Positions 40,102-49,093 of a DNA stretch of 64,000 nt are shown here, in pieces. Source of the DNA: Luteimicrobium sp042670205 (GTDB taxonomy: Bacteria > Actinomycetota > Actinomycetes > Actinomycetales > Cellulomonadaceae); contig NZ_JBHUWD010000010.1 of NCBI RefSeq assembly GCF_042670205.1, positions 1 to 64,000 on the forward strand, given 5' to 3'. The position numbers and the translations under genes were made by a program. Below the pieces are notes generated by a model, which saw only the letters and a program-made list of their open reading frames with translations, was not told where the DNA came from and did no database searches. Position 1 is the first letter of the stretch. Every line of letters begins with the position of its first letter.

Positions 40102-43100
40102 ATGTCCGCGCTCATCGACTACAAGCTGGACCGCGCGGCGGTCCACAACCCCGACGGCTCGCGGGCCGTCACCTTCACCGGCGTCACGGTCGTCGCCGGG
40201 CCCGGGCACACCGCCCTGGGCAACTTCCCCAAGGCGCTCGACCTCGGCACGGCCGGGAAGGCGCACGTCGACCTCGCCGGCCTCCACCCCGACGCCGCCC
40301 GGTTCACCGTCCAGGTCGCGCTGCGGGTCGACGCGCTCCCCACGAGCGTGCAGACCGTCCTCGCGTCGACCCTCCTGCCCTTCTCGCTCACGGTCGAGCG
40401 GTCGGTCGGCACACCGGCGGGCGTGGCGATCGTCGGGCACGTGACCCCGGCAGCCGGAGCGAAGCACGGCGCGAGCACCACCTTCGCGACGGCGATCGCG
40501 CCCGGCACCTGGCACGTCGTCGCCCTCGTCTACGACACCGACACGATCGGCGTCTTCGTCGACGGCGCGCTGCAGGCCGTGCACGCGTTCCCGCGCGGGA
40601 CCGTCACGGTGGCGTCGGCGGGGTCGTTGTTCCTCGGCACGGACGCGCAGGGCGGGTCCCACTTCGACGGTGCGCTCGCGGCCGTCCGCTGGTCCGACGA
40701 CGTCCCCTCGGCCCTCGAGGCGCTGCTCGACGCGCACCGCACCGCGCCCGAGTGGTACCTGAGCTACAAGGAGGAGTCGCTCGTCCTAGCGGGGCTCGAC
40801 CTCGGCGACCCGCGCTCGCCGGTCACCTGGTCCCCCGGCATCGGCGCGTCCACGCAGGCCTACCAGAACGGCCTCCTCATGTACGCGGAGGACGCGGGCG
40901 TCGCGTTCGAGATGCACGGCGCGATCTGGCAGCTCTACACCTCGCTCGCCGACCCGACGCCCCTCGGCGCGCTCGTCAGCGACGAGACGGACAGCCGCGC
41001 GTCGGGCGGGCGCAAGTCGCTGTTCACGGGCGGCGGCATCTACTGGTCGGCGGGGACGGGCGCGTTCCCCGTCGTCGGGCACCTCTACCTGTCCTACGAG
41101 CGGCTGAACGAGGCCGCCGGGCTGGGGTTCCCGACCGCCTTCGCGGGCGCGGTCCCCGGCGGCCTCGAGCAGGTCTTCCAGAACGCGCGGCTCTACCTCA
41201 AGTCGGGGGCGACCGTCGCGCACGAGCTGCACGGCGGGATCCTCGCCCACTTCCTGGCGACGGGCGCCACAGGCGCCTGGGGCTTCCCGCTCACCGACGA
41301 GAGCGACGTCGTGCGCGACGGCGCCGCGATCGGGCGGTACAACGAGCTCGAGAACTGCACGATCTACTGGTCGGGGGCGAGCGGCGCGTTCGAGGTGCAC
41401 GGCGACATCCGGGCCAAGTACCGCTCGCTCGGCGGTCCGGGCGGGCAGCTCGGCTTCCCGACGTCGGACGAGGGCGACATCCCCGGCGCACCTGCGCCCG
41501 CACGGTTCAACACGTTCCAGAACGGCAGCCTGCTGTGGTTCGGGTCGTTCGACGGGATGATCGTCGCGACGTCGTTCTCGCTGTTCCTCAGCACCGTGAA
41601 CACCGTCGAGTCCGAGGGCCTGTTCATGGGCGAGAACGACGTCTACCTGCGGGCCACGGTGACCGACGGCGGGGCGACCGTCGTCAACCAGCGCTGGCCC
41701 GCGTCGGGCGACGCCGGCGGGCACAACGTCGTCCAGCCCAACCTCCGGCTGCCCGCCCAGGGCGGCATCGTCACCAACCGCGCCGACCAGGTCCTCACCG
41801 TCACGGTCGACGTCTGGGACTCCGACGACGGCGCGCCGTTCGGCGGCGGCGACGATCACCTCGGCACGTGGACCACGCAGCTCACGATGGCGAACGGCTG
41901 GGGCCTGCGCGACTCCGGCGGGGTGCTCCACTCGGGGCGCTTCTCGAACATCAACGACATCGTCCTGTCCGTGCAGCCGACCCCGCCGCCCGGGGGCTTC
42001 TCAGCGAACGACCACTGGTGGGCCGTCACCAACACGGGCACGCAGGACATCGCGTACACCGACTACGCGACCGCGTTCAGCGACGTCGACTCCTCGCCCG
42101 AGTGGTGGGACCTCGACGACGACCTCGACCGCCTGTTCTACGCGCTCGTCGTCGACGGGCTCGCGCGCGGCGGCAACTGCTTCGGCATGAGCCTCGAGTC
42201 GATCTACGTCGACAAGGGCCAGAGTGCGTTCAGCCTCCCGCTGTCGCGCTTCCGTGACTGGAACCAGCTCCGCCAGACGTTCAACGTCAAGCACCAGTAC
42301 CAGGTGGGGTCGGCGCCGATCTGGTGGTTCGTCGACCAGTTCCTGTCGGGCCACACCCACGACCCGAAGACCGTGTTCCTGGAGACGCAGGCCGCTGCCG
42401 CCCGCGGCGACGACCCCGTCCTCTGCATCGCCCAGAACACCGATTTCAGCGGGGCGCCGCACTGCATCCGACCCATCGGCTGGGACACCTCGACGAGCCC
42501 GTGGACGATCACCGTCCACGACCCGAACTTCCCCAGCACGAGCCGCACGCTCCAGGTCGACCCGAACGCCAACACGTTCCACTACGCGGGCGCGGGCGCC
42601 ACGTACGACGGGACGTCGTCGAGCGGGGGACGGATGCACTACATGCCGTTCCACCTGCTCAGCTCGCGCGAGCACACACCCGTGTGGGACGCGATCCTGC
42701 TGATCCTCGCGGGCACCGTCCTGATCCTCGGCTCCGACACCGAGACCGTCTCCATCACCGACCTCCAGGGCAACGACCTCGACGGGTTCGGGGCGCGGGG
42801 GCGGCAGCTCGAGGCGTCCGGGGCGTCGCTCGAGGGGATGTTCGTGGGCGTCAACGGCTACAACGCGGGACGCACCACGGGCGCCGGCAGGACCGCGCAG
42901 CTCCGGCCCGGCGACGGACCCATCATCAGGGACCCCGGCGACGACGGACCCGTCCGCGTCCCGCCCGTCCGCGTCCCGCCGATCCACCCCGGACCGATCG
43001 TCACCGGACCTGCCGTGACCCCGCTGGGGCGGCCCGTCGCCGGGGAGGTCATGCTGCGCCGTCGGACGACGGTCCGGGACGTGACCCTCGGGCTCCGGCC

Positions 43101-43842
43101 GCCGGTCCGCGGCGTCCTCGGCTCGGTCACGCTCAAGCAGGTCGCGGCCGGCGGTGTGACCCGGTCCCGGGTCGCGGGCGCCCTCGCCCAGGACCCGGCG
43201 GTCAGCGGGTCGCTCGGCGACGCCACGGTCCACGAGGTCGCGGGCGACCCGAAGCTGGTGGCCCGGCTCACCCCCGCCGCGCAGGCGGCCATCGGCGCGC
43301 TCCAGGTCGCGGCCACCGCGTCCGACTACGTGCACCAGGTCAAGGCGGTCCGCGGCGGCAACCTCGACTACGCCGTCCGCGACGGCCTGTCGAAGCTGCA
43401 CCTCACGGCGCCCGTCGCGTCGGGCGAGACGGCGTCGCTGGCGCTCAGCGGGCTGGGCACGGCCCGCACCGTCCTGGGCGTGACCGCCCAGCACGACAAG
43501 GCGGCGAGCGTCCGCATCGACCAGAAGCTCGGCGTCACGGGCGACTCGCTGAGGCTCACGCTCGACGGCGTCCCCCTGACCGGCGGCCAGCTCGCGCAGA
43601 TCAACGCGAAGCCGGGCATCGGCGGCGTCGAGGTCGTGTCCGGCGGGGCGCACGTCGACGTGGCGGTCTCCGTGGACGCCGTCGTCGACGGTCGGACCAC
43701 GAGCCACCGGTTCAGCGTGCCCCTGCAGGACGGCGTCCGGATCGACCCGGCGTCCGTGCTCTCCGCGGGTGGTCTGGGCGTCAGCGCGATCGGCCAGATG
43801 TTCGGGCCGTCGCTGTCGAAGTCGGTCCTGCCGTCGCAGTGA
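40102..43842 (+). CDS. Multidomain LamG / LGFP / C2-like / papain-like protein, 1246 aa
   Basis: Domains in order: LamG-like lectin sandwich (about 1-215; GTWHVVALVYDTDTIGVFVD), LGFP-type repeats (about 265-485; GGIYWSAGTGAFPVVG, LGFPT twice), a C2-like sandwich with an acidic VWDSDDG loop (about 500-625), and a papain-like domain (about 640-860) with Cys693 in GGNCFGMSLES, His787 in APHCIRPIG and Asp807 in VHDPNFP. A short hydrophobic span (863-878), a Pro linker RVPPVRVPPIHPGP and a C-terminal domain of 270 residues follow. There is no N-terminal signal peptide despite its surface-like modules. It could be a cysteine peptidase or transglutaminase-like enzyme exported in an unknown way. ATG has GGAGG upstream. 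Confidence 0.8.
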   Translation: MSALIDYKLDRAAVHNPDGSRAVTFTGVTVVAGPGHTALGNFPKALDLGTAGKAHVDLAGLHPDAARFTVQVALRVDALPTSVQTVLASTLLPFSLTVERSVGTPAGVAIVGHVTPAAGAKHGASTTFATAIAPGTWHVVALVYDTDTIGVFVDGALQAVHAFPRGTVTVASAGSLFLGTDAQGGSHFDGALAAVRWSDDVPSALEALLDAHRTAPEWYLSYKEESLVLAGLDLGDPRSPVTWSPGIGASTQAYQNGLLMYAEDAGVAFEMHGAIWQLYTSLADPTPLGALVSDETDSRASGGRKSLFTGGGIYWSAGTGAFPVVGHLYLSYERLNEAAGLGFPTAFAGAVPGGLEQVFQNARLYLKSGATVAHELHGGILAHFLATGATGAWGFPLTDESDVVRDGAAIGRYNELENCTIYWSGASGAFEVHGDIRAKYRSLGGPGGQLGFPTSDEGDIPGAPAPARFNTFQNGSLLWFGSFDGMIVATSFSLFLSTVNTVESEGLFMGENDVYLRATVTDGGATVVNQRWPASGDAGGHNVVQPNLRLPAQGGIVTNRADQVLTVTVDVWDSDDGAPFGGGDDHLGTWTTQLTMANGWGLRDSGGVLHSGRFSNINDIVLSVQPTPPPGGFSANDHWWAVTNTGTQDIAYTDYATAFSDVDSSPEWWDLDDDLDRLFYALVVDGLARGGNCFGMSLESIYVDKGQSAFSLPLSRFRDWNQLRQTFNVKHQYQVGSAPIWWFVDQFLSGHTHDPKTVFLETQAAAARGDDPVLCIAQNTDFSGAPHCIRPIGWDTSTSPWTITVHDPNFPSTSRTLQVDPNANTFHYAGAGATYDGTSSSGGRMHYMPFHLLSSREHTPVWDAILLILAGTVLILGSDTETVSITDLQGNDLDGFGARGRQLEASGASLEGMFVGVNGYNAGRTTGAGRTAQLRPGDGPIIRDPGDDGPVRVPPVRVPPIHPGPIVTGPAVTPLGRPVAGEVMLRRRTTVRDVTLGLRPPVRGVLGSVTLKQVAAGGVTRSRVAGALAQDPAVSGSLGDATVHEVAGDPKLVARLTPAAQAAIGALQVAATASDYVHQVKAVRGGNLDYAVRDGLSKLHLTAPVASGETASLALSGLGTARTVLGVTAQHDKAASVRIDQKLGVTGDSLRLTLDGVPLTGGQLAQINAKPGIGGVEVVSGGAHVDVAVSVDAVVDGRTTSHRFSVPLQDGVRIDPASVLSAGGLGVSAIGQMFGPSLSKSVLPSQ

Positions 43843-43874
43843 GCCCTCCACGACCCCGGTCGGGCTCCGGGGCC

Positions 43875-43892
43875 AGAGGTCGCACGACCTCT
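43875..43892. terminator. Short hairpin between convergent genes
   Basis: AGAGGTC pairs with GACCTCT around GCAC, between the 1246-residue protein gene and the leftward kinase-like gene. It overlaps the latter's stop. It may end the rightward transcript. Confidence 0.5.
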
Positions 43893-44545
43893 CAGCGTCG
43901 CCCGGTGGTGCGGTCCAGCACCGCCGGGCGACGCGCGTCGTCCACGTGCACGACGACGTCGGCCTCGTCCGACGGCTGCACCTCGCGCTCGTAGCGGTCG
44001 TAGGCAGGCAGGGTCCACCGCTCGTCGTCGGGGGTGCGCCGGCGCAGCGTCGCAGCCCTCGCCGCCAGGTGGACCGCGAGGTCGGCGGGCAGCCCCTGCC
44101 CCAGGAGGAGGGCACCGTCGAGCAGGAGGACGGACCCGGGCGGCGCCTGCCGGGCCGGCTCCCGGGTGGGCCGGTCGGTCGCGGGGTCGCGCAGGCTCGG
44201 CGTGAACCGTCCGGACCCGCCGGGAGCGAACGGTCGCAGCACCTCGCGCTCGAGCGCGGCGGCGTCGAGCCACGACTCGTACAAGGCGTCGGGGTCCTCG
44301 TGGCCGCGCTCGAGCCGCAGCGACGCGGCGCGCAGGAACGTCGTCGCGCTGACCCGGAACGCCTCGTGGCCCGCCGCCCGCAACGGCTCGACGAGGGCGT
44401 CCGCCCAGCCGGACGGATCCGTCGAGGGGTGCCCGTCGACCAGCACCCGCACCCGCCGTCCGGTCCCCGCGCCGCCCGGCCCGGTCAGCCCCACGACCCG
44501 CGCGACGACCAGCTCGACGACCCCGTCCCGACTCGTCGGCTGCAC
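43892..44545 (-). CDS. Uridine kinase-like protein with degenerate P-loop
   Basis: The GTG at 44545 is chosen because GGGGGAG lies 6 bases upstream; an in-frame GTG at 44551 is also possible. The 217-residue protein follows the uridine kinase order: RRVRVLVDGHPSTDPSG at the P-loop place, FRVSATTFLRAASLRLERG, DPDALYESWLDAAALEREVL, GSVLLLDGALLLG and AYDRYEREVQPSDEADVVV. However the G-x-x-G-x-G-K-[ST] motif is replaced by GHPSTDPSG, lacking Lys, so ATP binding or catalysis is probably lost or altered. Many actinobacteria carry such a copy. Function unknown. Confidence 0.78.
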   Translation of the reverse strand: MQPTSRDGVVELVVARVVGLTGPGGAGTGRRVRVLVDGHPSTDPSGWADALVEPLRAAGHEAFRVSATTFLRAASLRLERGHEDPDALYESWLDAAALEREVLRPFAPGGSGRFTPSLRDPATDRPTREPARQAPPGSVLLLDGALLLGQGLPADLAVHLAARAATLRRRTPDDERWTLPAYDRYEREVQPSDEADVVVHVDDARRPAVLDRTTGRR

Positions 44546-44627
44546 TCCCACTCCCCCAGCATGCCGGGTCGGGCACGTCGTGGCGCAGCCGGCTCCCGCC
44601 ACTCCCCCGCCCCCGCCCCCGCGTCCC

Positions 44628-44700
44628 CCTCGCGCTGAGTGCGTACTTTTTGTGCGACACGCCGGGTGTGTCGCACAAAAGGTACGCACTCAGCGCGAGG
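44628..44700. repeat. Long perfect-type palindrome, 33-bp stem
   Basis: The left arm (44628-44660, starting CCTCGCGCTGAGTGCGTAC) pairs with the right arm (44668-44700) over 33 bases with only one G-U, around a GCCGGGT loop. It sits between divergent genes (44545 leftward and 44756 rightward). Such a long extragenic palindrome is beyond a normal terminator and suggests a REP-like or palindromic repeat element. Confidence 0.9.
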
Positions 44701-44755
44701 AGGGAGGGTGCGGGTAGGTGCGACCGCGGCGTCCGAGGCCGTAGCGTCCGGCGAC

Positions 44756-46570
44756 ATGAGCTTCGACTACGACGTGGTGGTCGTCGGATCCGGGTTCGGC
44801 GGCAGCGTGGCCGCCCTCCGGCTGACGGAGAAGGGCTACCGGGTCCTCGTCCTGGAGGCGGGGCGCCGGTTCGCGGACGACGAGTTCGCGCGCACGTCCT
44901 GGCACCTGCGCGACTTCCTGTGGGCGCCGACGCTGGGGTGCTTCGGGGTCCAGCGGATCGCGCGGCTGCGGAACGTGCTGGTCCTCGCGGGTGCGGGCGT
45001 GGGCGGCGGCTCGCTCGTGTACGCGAACACGCTGTACCGGCCGATGGACGCGTTCTACGAGGACCCCGCGTGGGGCCACCTGACCGACTGGAAGGCAGAG
45101 CTCGCGCCCTACTACGACCAGGCGTCGCGCATGCTCGGCGTCACCGACCTCCCGCACGAGTCCCCCGCGGACGGCGTGATGCGCCGGGTCGCGGACGAGA
45201 TGGGCGTCGGTTCCTCCTTCCGGACGGCCCCGGTGGGCGTGTTCTTCAACCCCGGGCCCGACGGCGCACCCCGCCCGGGCGAGGCGGCCGCGGACCCGTT
45301 CTTCGGCGGGGTCGGGCCGGAGCGCCGGGGCTGCCTGGAGTGCGGCGAGTGCATGACGGGCTGCCGGCACGGCGCCAAGAACACGCTGGTGAAGAACTAC
45401 CTGCACCTCGCGGAGCGGGCCGGCGCCGAGGTCCGGGCGCTGACCACCGTGACGGATCTCGTCCCGTTGCCGGGCGGCGGCTACGAGGTCCGGACGCGAC
45501 GCACCGGTGGCGTGCGCCCCCCGCGCGAGGCGACCCCCGCGGACGGCGACCGGACCGCCCAGGGTGAGGGACGTCGTCGGGGGCGGGTCACCGCCGCGCA
45601 GGTGGTGCTGGCCGCGGGCGCCCTGGGGACGCAGAAGCTGCTGCACGCGCAACGCGACCGCGGGAACCTCCCGCACCTCTCGCCACGTCTGGGTGCGCTC
45701 ACCCGGACGAACTCGGAGGCGCTGCTCGGGGCGATAGCCGGGGACGACGGCGTCGACTACTCGCGGGGCGTCGCGATCACGTCGTCGTTCTACCCGGACG
45801 CGCACACCCACGTGGAGCCCGTCCGGTACGGGCGCGGGTCGAACGCGATGGGGCTGCTGCAGACGGTCCTCACGGACGGGCGGTCGGCGACCGGGCGCGC
45901 GCGGTGGCGCACCTGGCTCGCGGAGCTGTGGCGGCAGCGGCGCGACCTGCGGAAGCTCTACGACCTGCGGGGCTGGTCGCAGCGGACGGTGATCGCGCTC
46001 GTCATGCAGTCCGACGACAACTCGATCACCACGTACACGCGGCGCGGTCTGCTCGGGCGCCGCATGACGTCGCGGCAGGGGCACGGCGCCCCCAACCCGA
46101 GCTGGATCCCGGCCGCGAACGAGGCCGTGCGGCGCATGGCGAAGGTCATGCGCGGGACACCCGGCGGCACGATCGGCGAGCCGTTCGACGTGCCCATGAC
46201 CGCGCACTTCATGGGCGGGTGCGCGATCGGGGCGTCGGCCGCCGAGGGCGTCGTCGACCCGTACCTGCGGGTGTTCGGGCACGAGGGGCTGCACGTCGTG
46301 GACGGGTCGGCGATCTCGGCGAACCTCGGCGTCAACCCGTCGCTCACCATCACCGCGCAGGCGGAGCGGGCGTTCGCGCTCTGGCCCAACCGCGGCGACG
46401 ACGACGCCCGGCCCGCCCTCGGCGAGCCGTACGTGCCGCTGGCGCCGGTCGGGCCTCGGTCGCCGGTCGTGCCGGCGTCGGCGCCCGGCGCGCTCCGCCT
46501 GCCGACGCTCCCGGTCGTCGAGGTCCGCCACGGCCCCGCCGCCCACGTCCACCCCCCGACCCCGAAGTAG
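44756..46570 (+). CDS. GMC-type oxidoreductase, cholesterol-oxidase-like
   Basis: I choose the ATG at 44756, directly before the FAD-binding DYDVVVVGSGFGGSVAALRL; earlier in-frame starts read through the palindrome. The 604-residue protein has GAGVGGGSLVYANTLYRP, the cysteine segment CLECGECMTGCRHGAKNT (resembling the ChoD-like group of mycobacteria, Rv3409c), and the C-terminal HVVDGSAISANLGVNPSLTI. It should use FAD to oxidise an alcohol, perhaps a sterol or sugar. The gene ends inside a tandem repeat. Substrate not certain. Confidence 0.88.
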   Translation: MSFDYDVVVVGSGFGGSVAALRLTEKGYRVLVLEAGRRFADDEFARTSWHLRDFLWAPTLGCFGVQRIARLRNVLVLAGAGVGGGSLVYANTLYRPMDAFYEDPAWGHLTDWKAELAPYYDQASRMLGVTDLPHESPADGVMRRVADEMGVGSSFRTAPVGVFFNPGPDGAPRPGEAAADPFFGGVGPERRGCLECGECMTGCRHGAKNTLVKNYLHLAERAGAEVRALTTVTDLVPLPGGGYEVRTRRTGGVRPPREATPADGDRTAQGEGRRRGRVTAAQVVLAAGALGTQKLLHAQRDRGNLPHLSPRLGALTRTNSEALLGAIAGDDGVDYSRGVAITSSFYPDAHTHVEPVRYGRGSNAMGLLQTVLTDGRSATGRARWRTWLAELWRQRRDLRKLYDLRGWSQRTVIALVMQSDDNSITTYTRRGLLGRRMTSRQGHGAPNPSWIPAANEAVRRMAKVMRGTPGGTIGEPFDVPMTAHFMGGCAIGASAAEGVVDPYLRVFGHEGLHVVDGSAISANLGVNPSLTITAQAERAFALWPNRGDDDARPALGEPYVPLAPVGPRSPVVPASAPGALRLPTLPVVEVRHGPAAHVHPPTPK

Positions 46571-46634
46571 TACGGCATCCGGGGTACCTCGCGAAGTAGT
46601 ACGGCATCCGGGGTACCTCGCGAAGTAGTACGGC
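46563..46634. repeat. 29-bp tandem repeat, 2.5 copies
   Basis: Unit 1 (46563-46591) and unit 2 (46592-46620) are identical, starting CGAAGTAGTACGGCATCC and ending GTACCTCG; a partial third copy runs to 46634. The stop codon of the GMC gene lies in the first unit. The unit holds inverted GTAC segments. It looks like an extragenic repeat or expanding hairpin at the 3' ends of convergent genes. Confidence 0.9.
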
Positions 46635-46638
46635 GAGG

Positions 46639-48216
46639 TCACACGCCGGAGGCCGCGCCGATGACCGCGCGAGGGTCGGCGGCGCCCGCGCGCACGCCCT
46701 CGTCGGTCACGTCGACGAGGTGCGCGTGCCCGAACCCGACGCCCGGCGCGGCCTCGACGACGTCGTGCCCGCGCTCACGCAGGCCCGCGGACCAGGGGCT
46801 GCCGTGCTCGACCTCGACCCGGACGGCGTTCTCCCACGTGTCGAAGCCGGTGTCCCCGCTGTCGAGGCGCCACCGCGGCGCGCCGATGGCCTCGCCCGCG
46901 CTCACGCCGCCGACGAGCAGCCGGGCGAGGATCTGGAGCAGCAGCTGCGGCTGCGAGTCGCCGCCCATCGACCCGACGACGGCGCGCAGCGACCCGTCCG
47001 GCCGCGTCACCAGCGCCGGGGTGAGGGTGTGCGGCGGGCGACGCCCGGGCCCGTACTCGGCCGGGTGTCCCGGGCGCAGGTTGAAGCCGACGCCGCGGTT
47101 CTGCAGGTTGATCCCTGTGCTCGGCTCGAACAGCAGGCTCCCGAAGCCCGCCGCGTTCGACTGGATGAGCGACACCGCCAGCCCGTCGCCGTCGACGGCG
47201 CACAGGTAGGTGGTGTCCCCGTCGCGCTGCGGCGGGTCGAACCGGGCCGACCGGCGGTCCGGGTCGATGCCGGCGCGGCGCTCGGCGGCCGACTCGAGGG
47301 GCGGCGTCGCGTCCTCGTGCAGGACGTCGAGCCGGTCGTGCCCGGCCGCGCGAGCCGCCTCGACGAGGACGTGCGCCCACAGGGGGTCGTCGACGTCGGC
47401 GGGCAGGTCGAGGCCGTCGGCGATCTCCGCCGCGAGCGGCAGCAGGTAGCCCTGCGACACCGGCGGGGTGCTCCACAGCGTGTGCCCCCACGCACGGGCC
47501 GCGACCGGCGTGACCCAGTTCGCCTGGTGCCGGGCGAGGTCCGCGGCGTCGTACTCGGCGCGCACCCCGTCGCGCGCGGCAGCCGCGCCCAGCGCCAGCA
47601 GGCCCGCGCCGAACTCGCCCCCGTAGAACGCGGCGCGGCCGTCCGCGGCGATCGCCTTGAGCGTCCGCGCCACGCCCGGCCGGCGCACGACGGCGCCCGC
47701 GTGCGTCGCGGCCAGCAGGTCGCCCGCGCCGTCGACGCCCTCGAGCCGGGCGGCCGGCCGCACCATGATCGGCGACGCCGGGAAGCCGTCCTCCGCGAGC
47801 CGGACCGCCGGCGCGACGAGGTCCGCGAGCTCGCGCGTCGCGTACCGGGCGTGCAGGGCGAGGACGCCGTCGACGCAGCCCGGGATCGGCACGGACCGGA
47901 TGTCCCCGTGGAACGGCATCGTGGTCCGGCCCTCGGCGCGCAGCCGCTCCGGGTCGGCGCCCGACCCCGCACGGCCCGACGCGTCGAGCGCCGCCGGTGC
48001 GCCCGCGCCGTCGTGCACGAGGGCGAACAGGTCACCGCCGAGCCCGCACAGGTGCGGGGCGGTGACCGCGAGCACGGCGTGGGCGGCGATCGCGGCGTCG
48101 ACGGCGTTGCCGCCGTCCGCGAGGACCTCGACGCCGGCGGCGGTGGCGAGGTGGTCGACCGTGCACACCATCCCGCGCGGGGCGTACCGGGTGGCGTCGG
48201 AGAAAGCGCTGGTCAC
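46639..48216 (-). CDS. Gamma-glutamyltransferase family protein
   Basis: The GTG at 48216 is chosen because upstream residues are low complexity. The 525-residue protein has MVCTVDHLATAAGVEVLADG, GGNAVDAAIAAHAVLAV, LCGLGGDLFALV, SRPIPG-like SVPIPGC and the autoprocessing Thr335 in RDGDTTYLCAVDGDG, then GFGSLLFEP, LQNRGVGFNL and GRRPPHTLTPALVTR. It would be made as a precursor and split before Thr335 into two subunits, the threonine being the nucleophile. No signal peptide is seen, so it may be cytoplasmic, acting as an acylase or peptidase. It converges on the GMC gene. Confidence 0.88.
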   Translation of the reverse strand: MTSAFSDATRYAPRGMVCTVDHLATAAGVEVLADGGNAVDAAIAAHAVLAVTAPHLCGLGGDLFALVHDGAGAPAALDASGRAGSGADPERLRAEGRTTMPFHGDIRSVPIPGCVDGVLALHARYATRELADLVAPAVRLAEDGFPASPIMVRPAARLEGVDGAGDLLAATHAGAVVRRPGVARTLKAIAADGRAAFYGGEFGAGLLALGAAAARDGVRAEYDAADLARHQANWVTPVAARAWGHTLWSTPPVSQGYLLPLAAEIADGLDLPADVDDPLWAHVLVEAARAAGHDRLDVLHEDATPPLESAAERRAGIDPDRRSARFDPPQRDGDTTYLCAVDGDGLAVSLIQSNAAGFGSLLFEPSTGINLQNRGVGFNLRPGHPAEYGPGRRPPHTLTPALVTRPDGSLRAVVGSMGGDSQPQLLLQILARLLVGGVSAGEAIGAPRWRLDSGDTGFDTWENAVRVEVEHGSPWSAGLRERGHDVVEAAPGVGFGHAHLVDVTDEGVRAGAADPRAVIGAASGV

Positions 48217-48289
48217 GGGACGACAGTAGCCCCGCAGCCGCCCGCGGCGGCGACCGAGACGGGCCGCCGTCCACGGATAGCCTGGCCCG

Positions 48290-49045
48290 ATGCACCTGCA
48301 GGAGATCTTCGGGCTCGACGGCCGCACCGCACTCGTGACGGGAGGAAGCTCGGGGATCGGGCGGGCGATCGCGAGCGCGCTCGCCGCGGCCGGGGCGCAC
48401 GTGCTCGTCGCGGCCCGCACGCGCGCGACGATCGACGCGACCGTCGCCGCGATCCGGGCGGACGGCGGGTCGGCGGACGGCGTCGTCGCCGACCTCGCGA
48501 CGCGGTCCGGTGCCCATGCCCTCGCCGACGCCGTCGGAGACGTGGACGTGCTGGTCAGCTCAGCCGGCATCAACCTCCGCCCACTCATGGCCGAACTGGA
48601 CGACGCCACCTGGGACGCGACGATGGCCGTCAACCTCGACGCGCCGTTCGTCCTCGGGCAGCGGCTCGCACCCGGGATGGCGCGCCGGGGCTACGGGAGG
48701 CTGATCCACATCAGCTCGCAGCAGGCGCACCGGGCGTTCGCGTCGAGCGGGGCCTACGGCGCCTCGAAGGCGGGCCTCGAGGGGCTGACACGGTCGCAGG
48801 CCGAGGCGTGGTCCAGCCGCGGCGTGACGGCCAACGTGCTGGTCCCCGGGTTCGTGCCGACGCCGCTCAACGAGCGGCTCAGCTCCGACCCCGCGACCGT
48901 CGAGGCGCTCGCCGCCCGCACGCTCGTCGGCAGGAACGGGCGGCCCGAGGACTTCGCCGGCCCCGCCGTGTTCCTGGCGAGCCCCGCGTCCGCGTACGTC
49001 ACGGGCCAGTCGATCGCCGTCGACGGCGGGTTCTCGGTGCACTGA
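48290..49045 (+). CDS. Short-chain dehydrogenase/reductase (SDR)
   Basis: The 251-residue protein has the classical SDR signs: TGGSSGIG at 17-24, N-A-G variant SSAGIN, catalytic Ser142/Ser143 (ISSQQA), Tyr156 and Lys160 (YGASK), and the C-terminal AYVTGQSIAVDGGF. It should be an NAD(P)-dependent oxidoreductase; AARTRAT after beta-2 suggests NADP. The gene is divergent from the gamma-glutamyltransferase gene by 73 bases. Substrate cannot be deduced. Confidence 0.92.
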   Translation: MHLQEIFGLDGRTALVTGGSSGIGRAIASALAAAGAHVLVAARTRATIDATVAAIRADGGSADGVVADLATRSGAHALADAVGDVDVLVSSAGINLRPLMAELDDATWDATMAVNLDAPFVLGQRLAPGMARRGYGRLIHISSQQAHRAFASSGAYGASKAGLEGLTRSQAEAWSSRGVTANVLVPGFVPTPLNERLSSDPATVEALAARTLVGRNGRPEDFAGPAVFLASPASAYVTGQSIAVDGGFSVH

Positions 49046-49093
49046 GCGCGGGAGGCGCGGACGCGCCGCGCGCGGGGCGCACGAGACGAGGAC

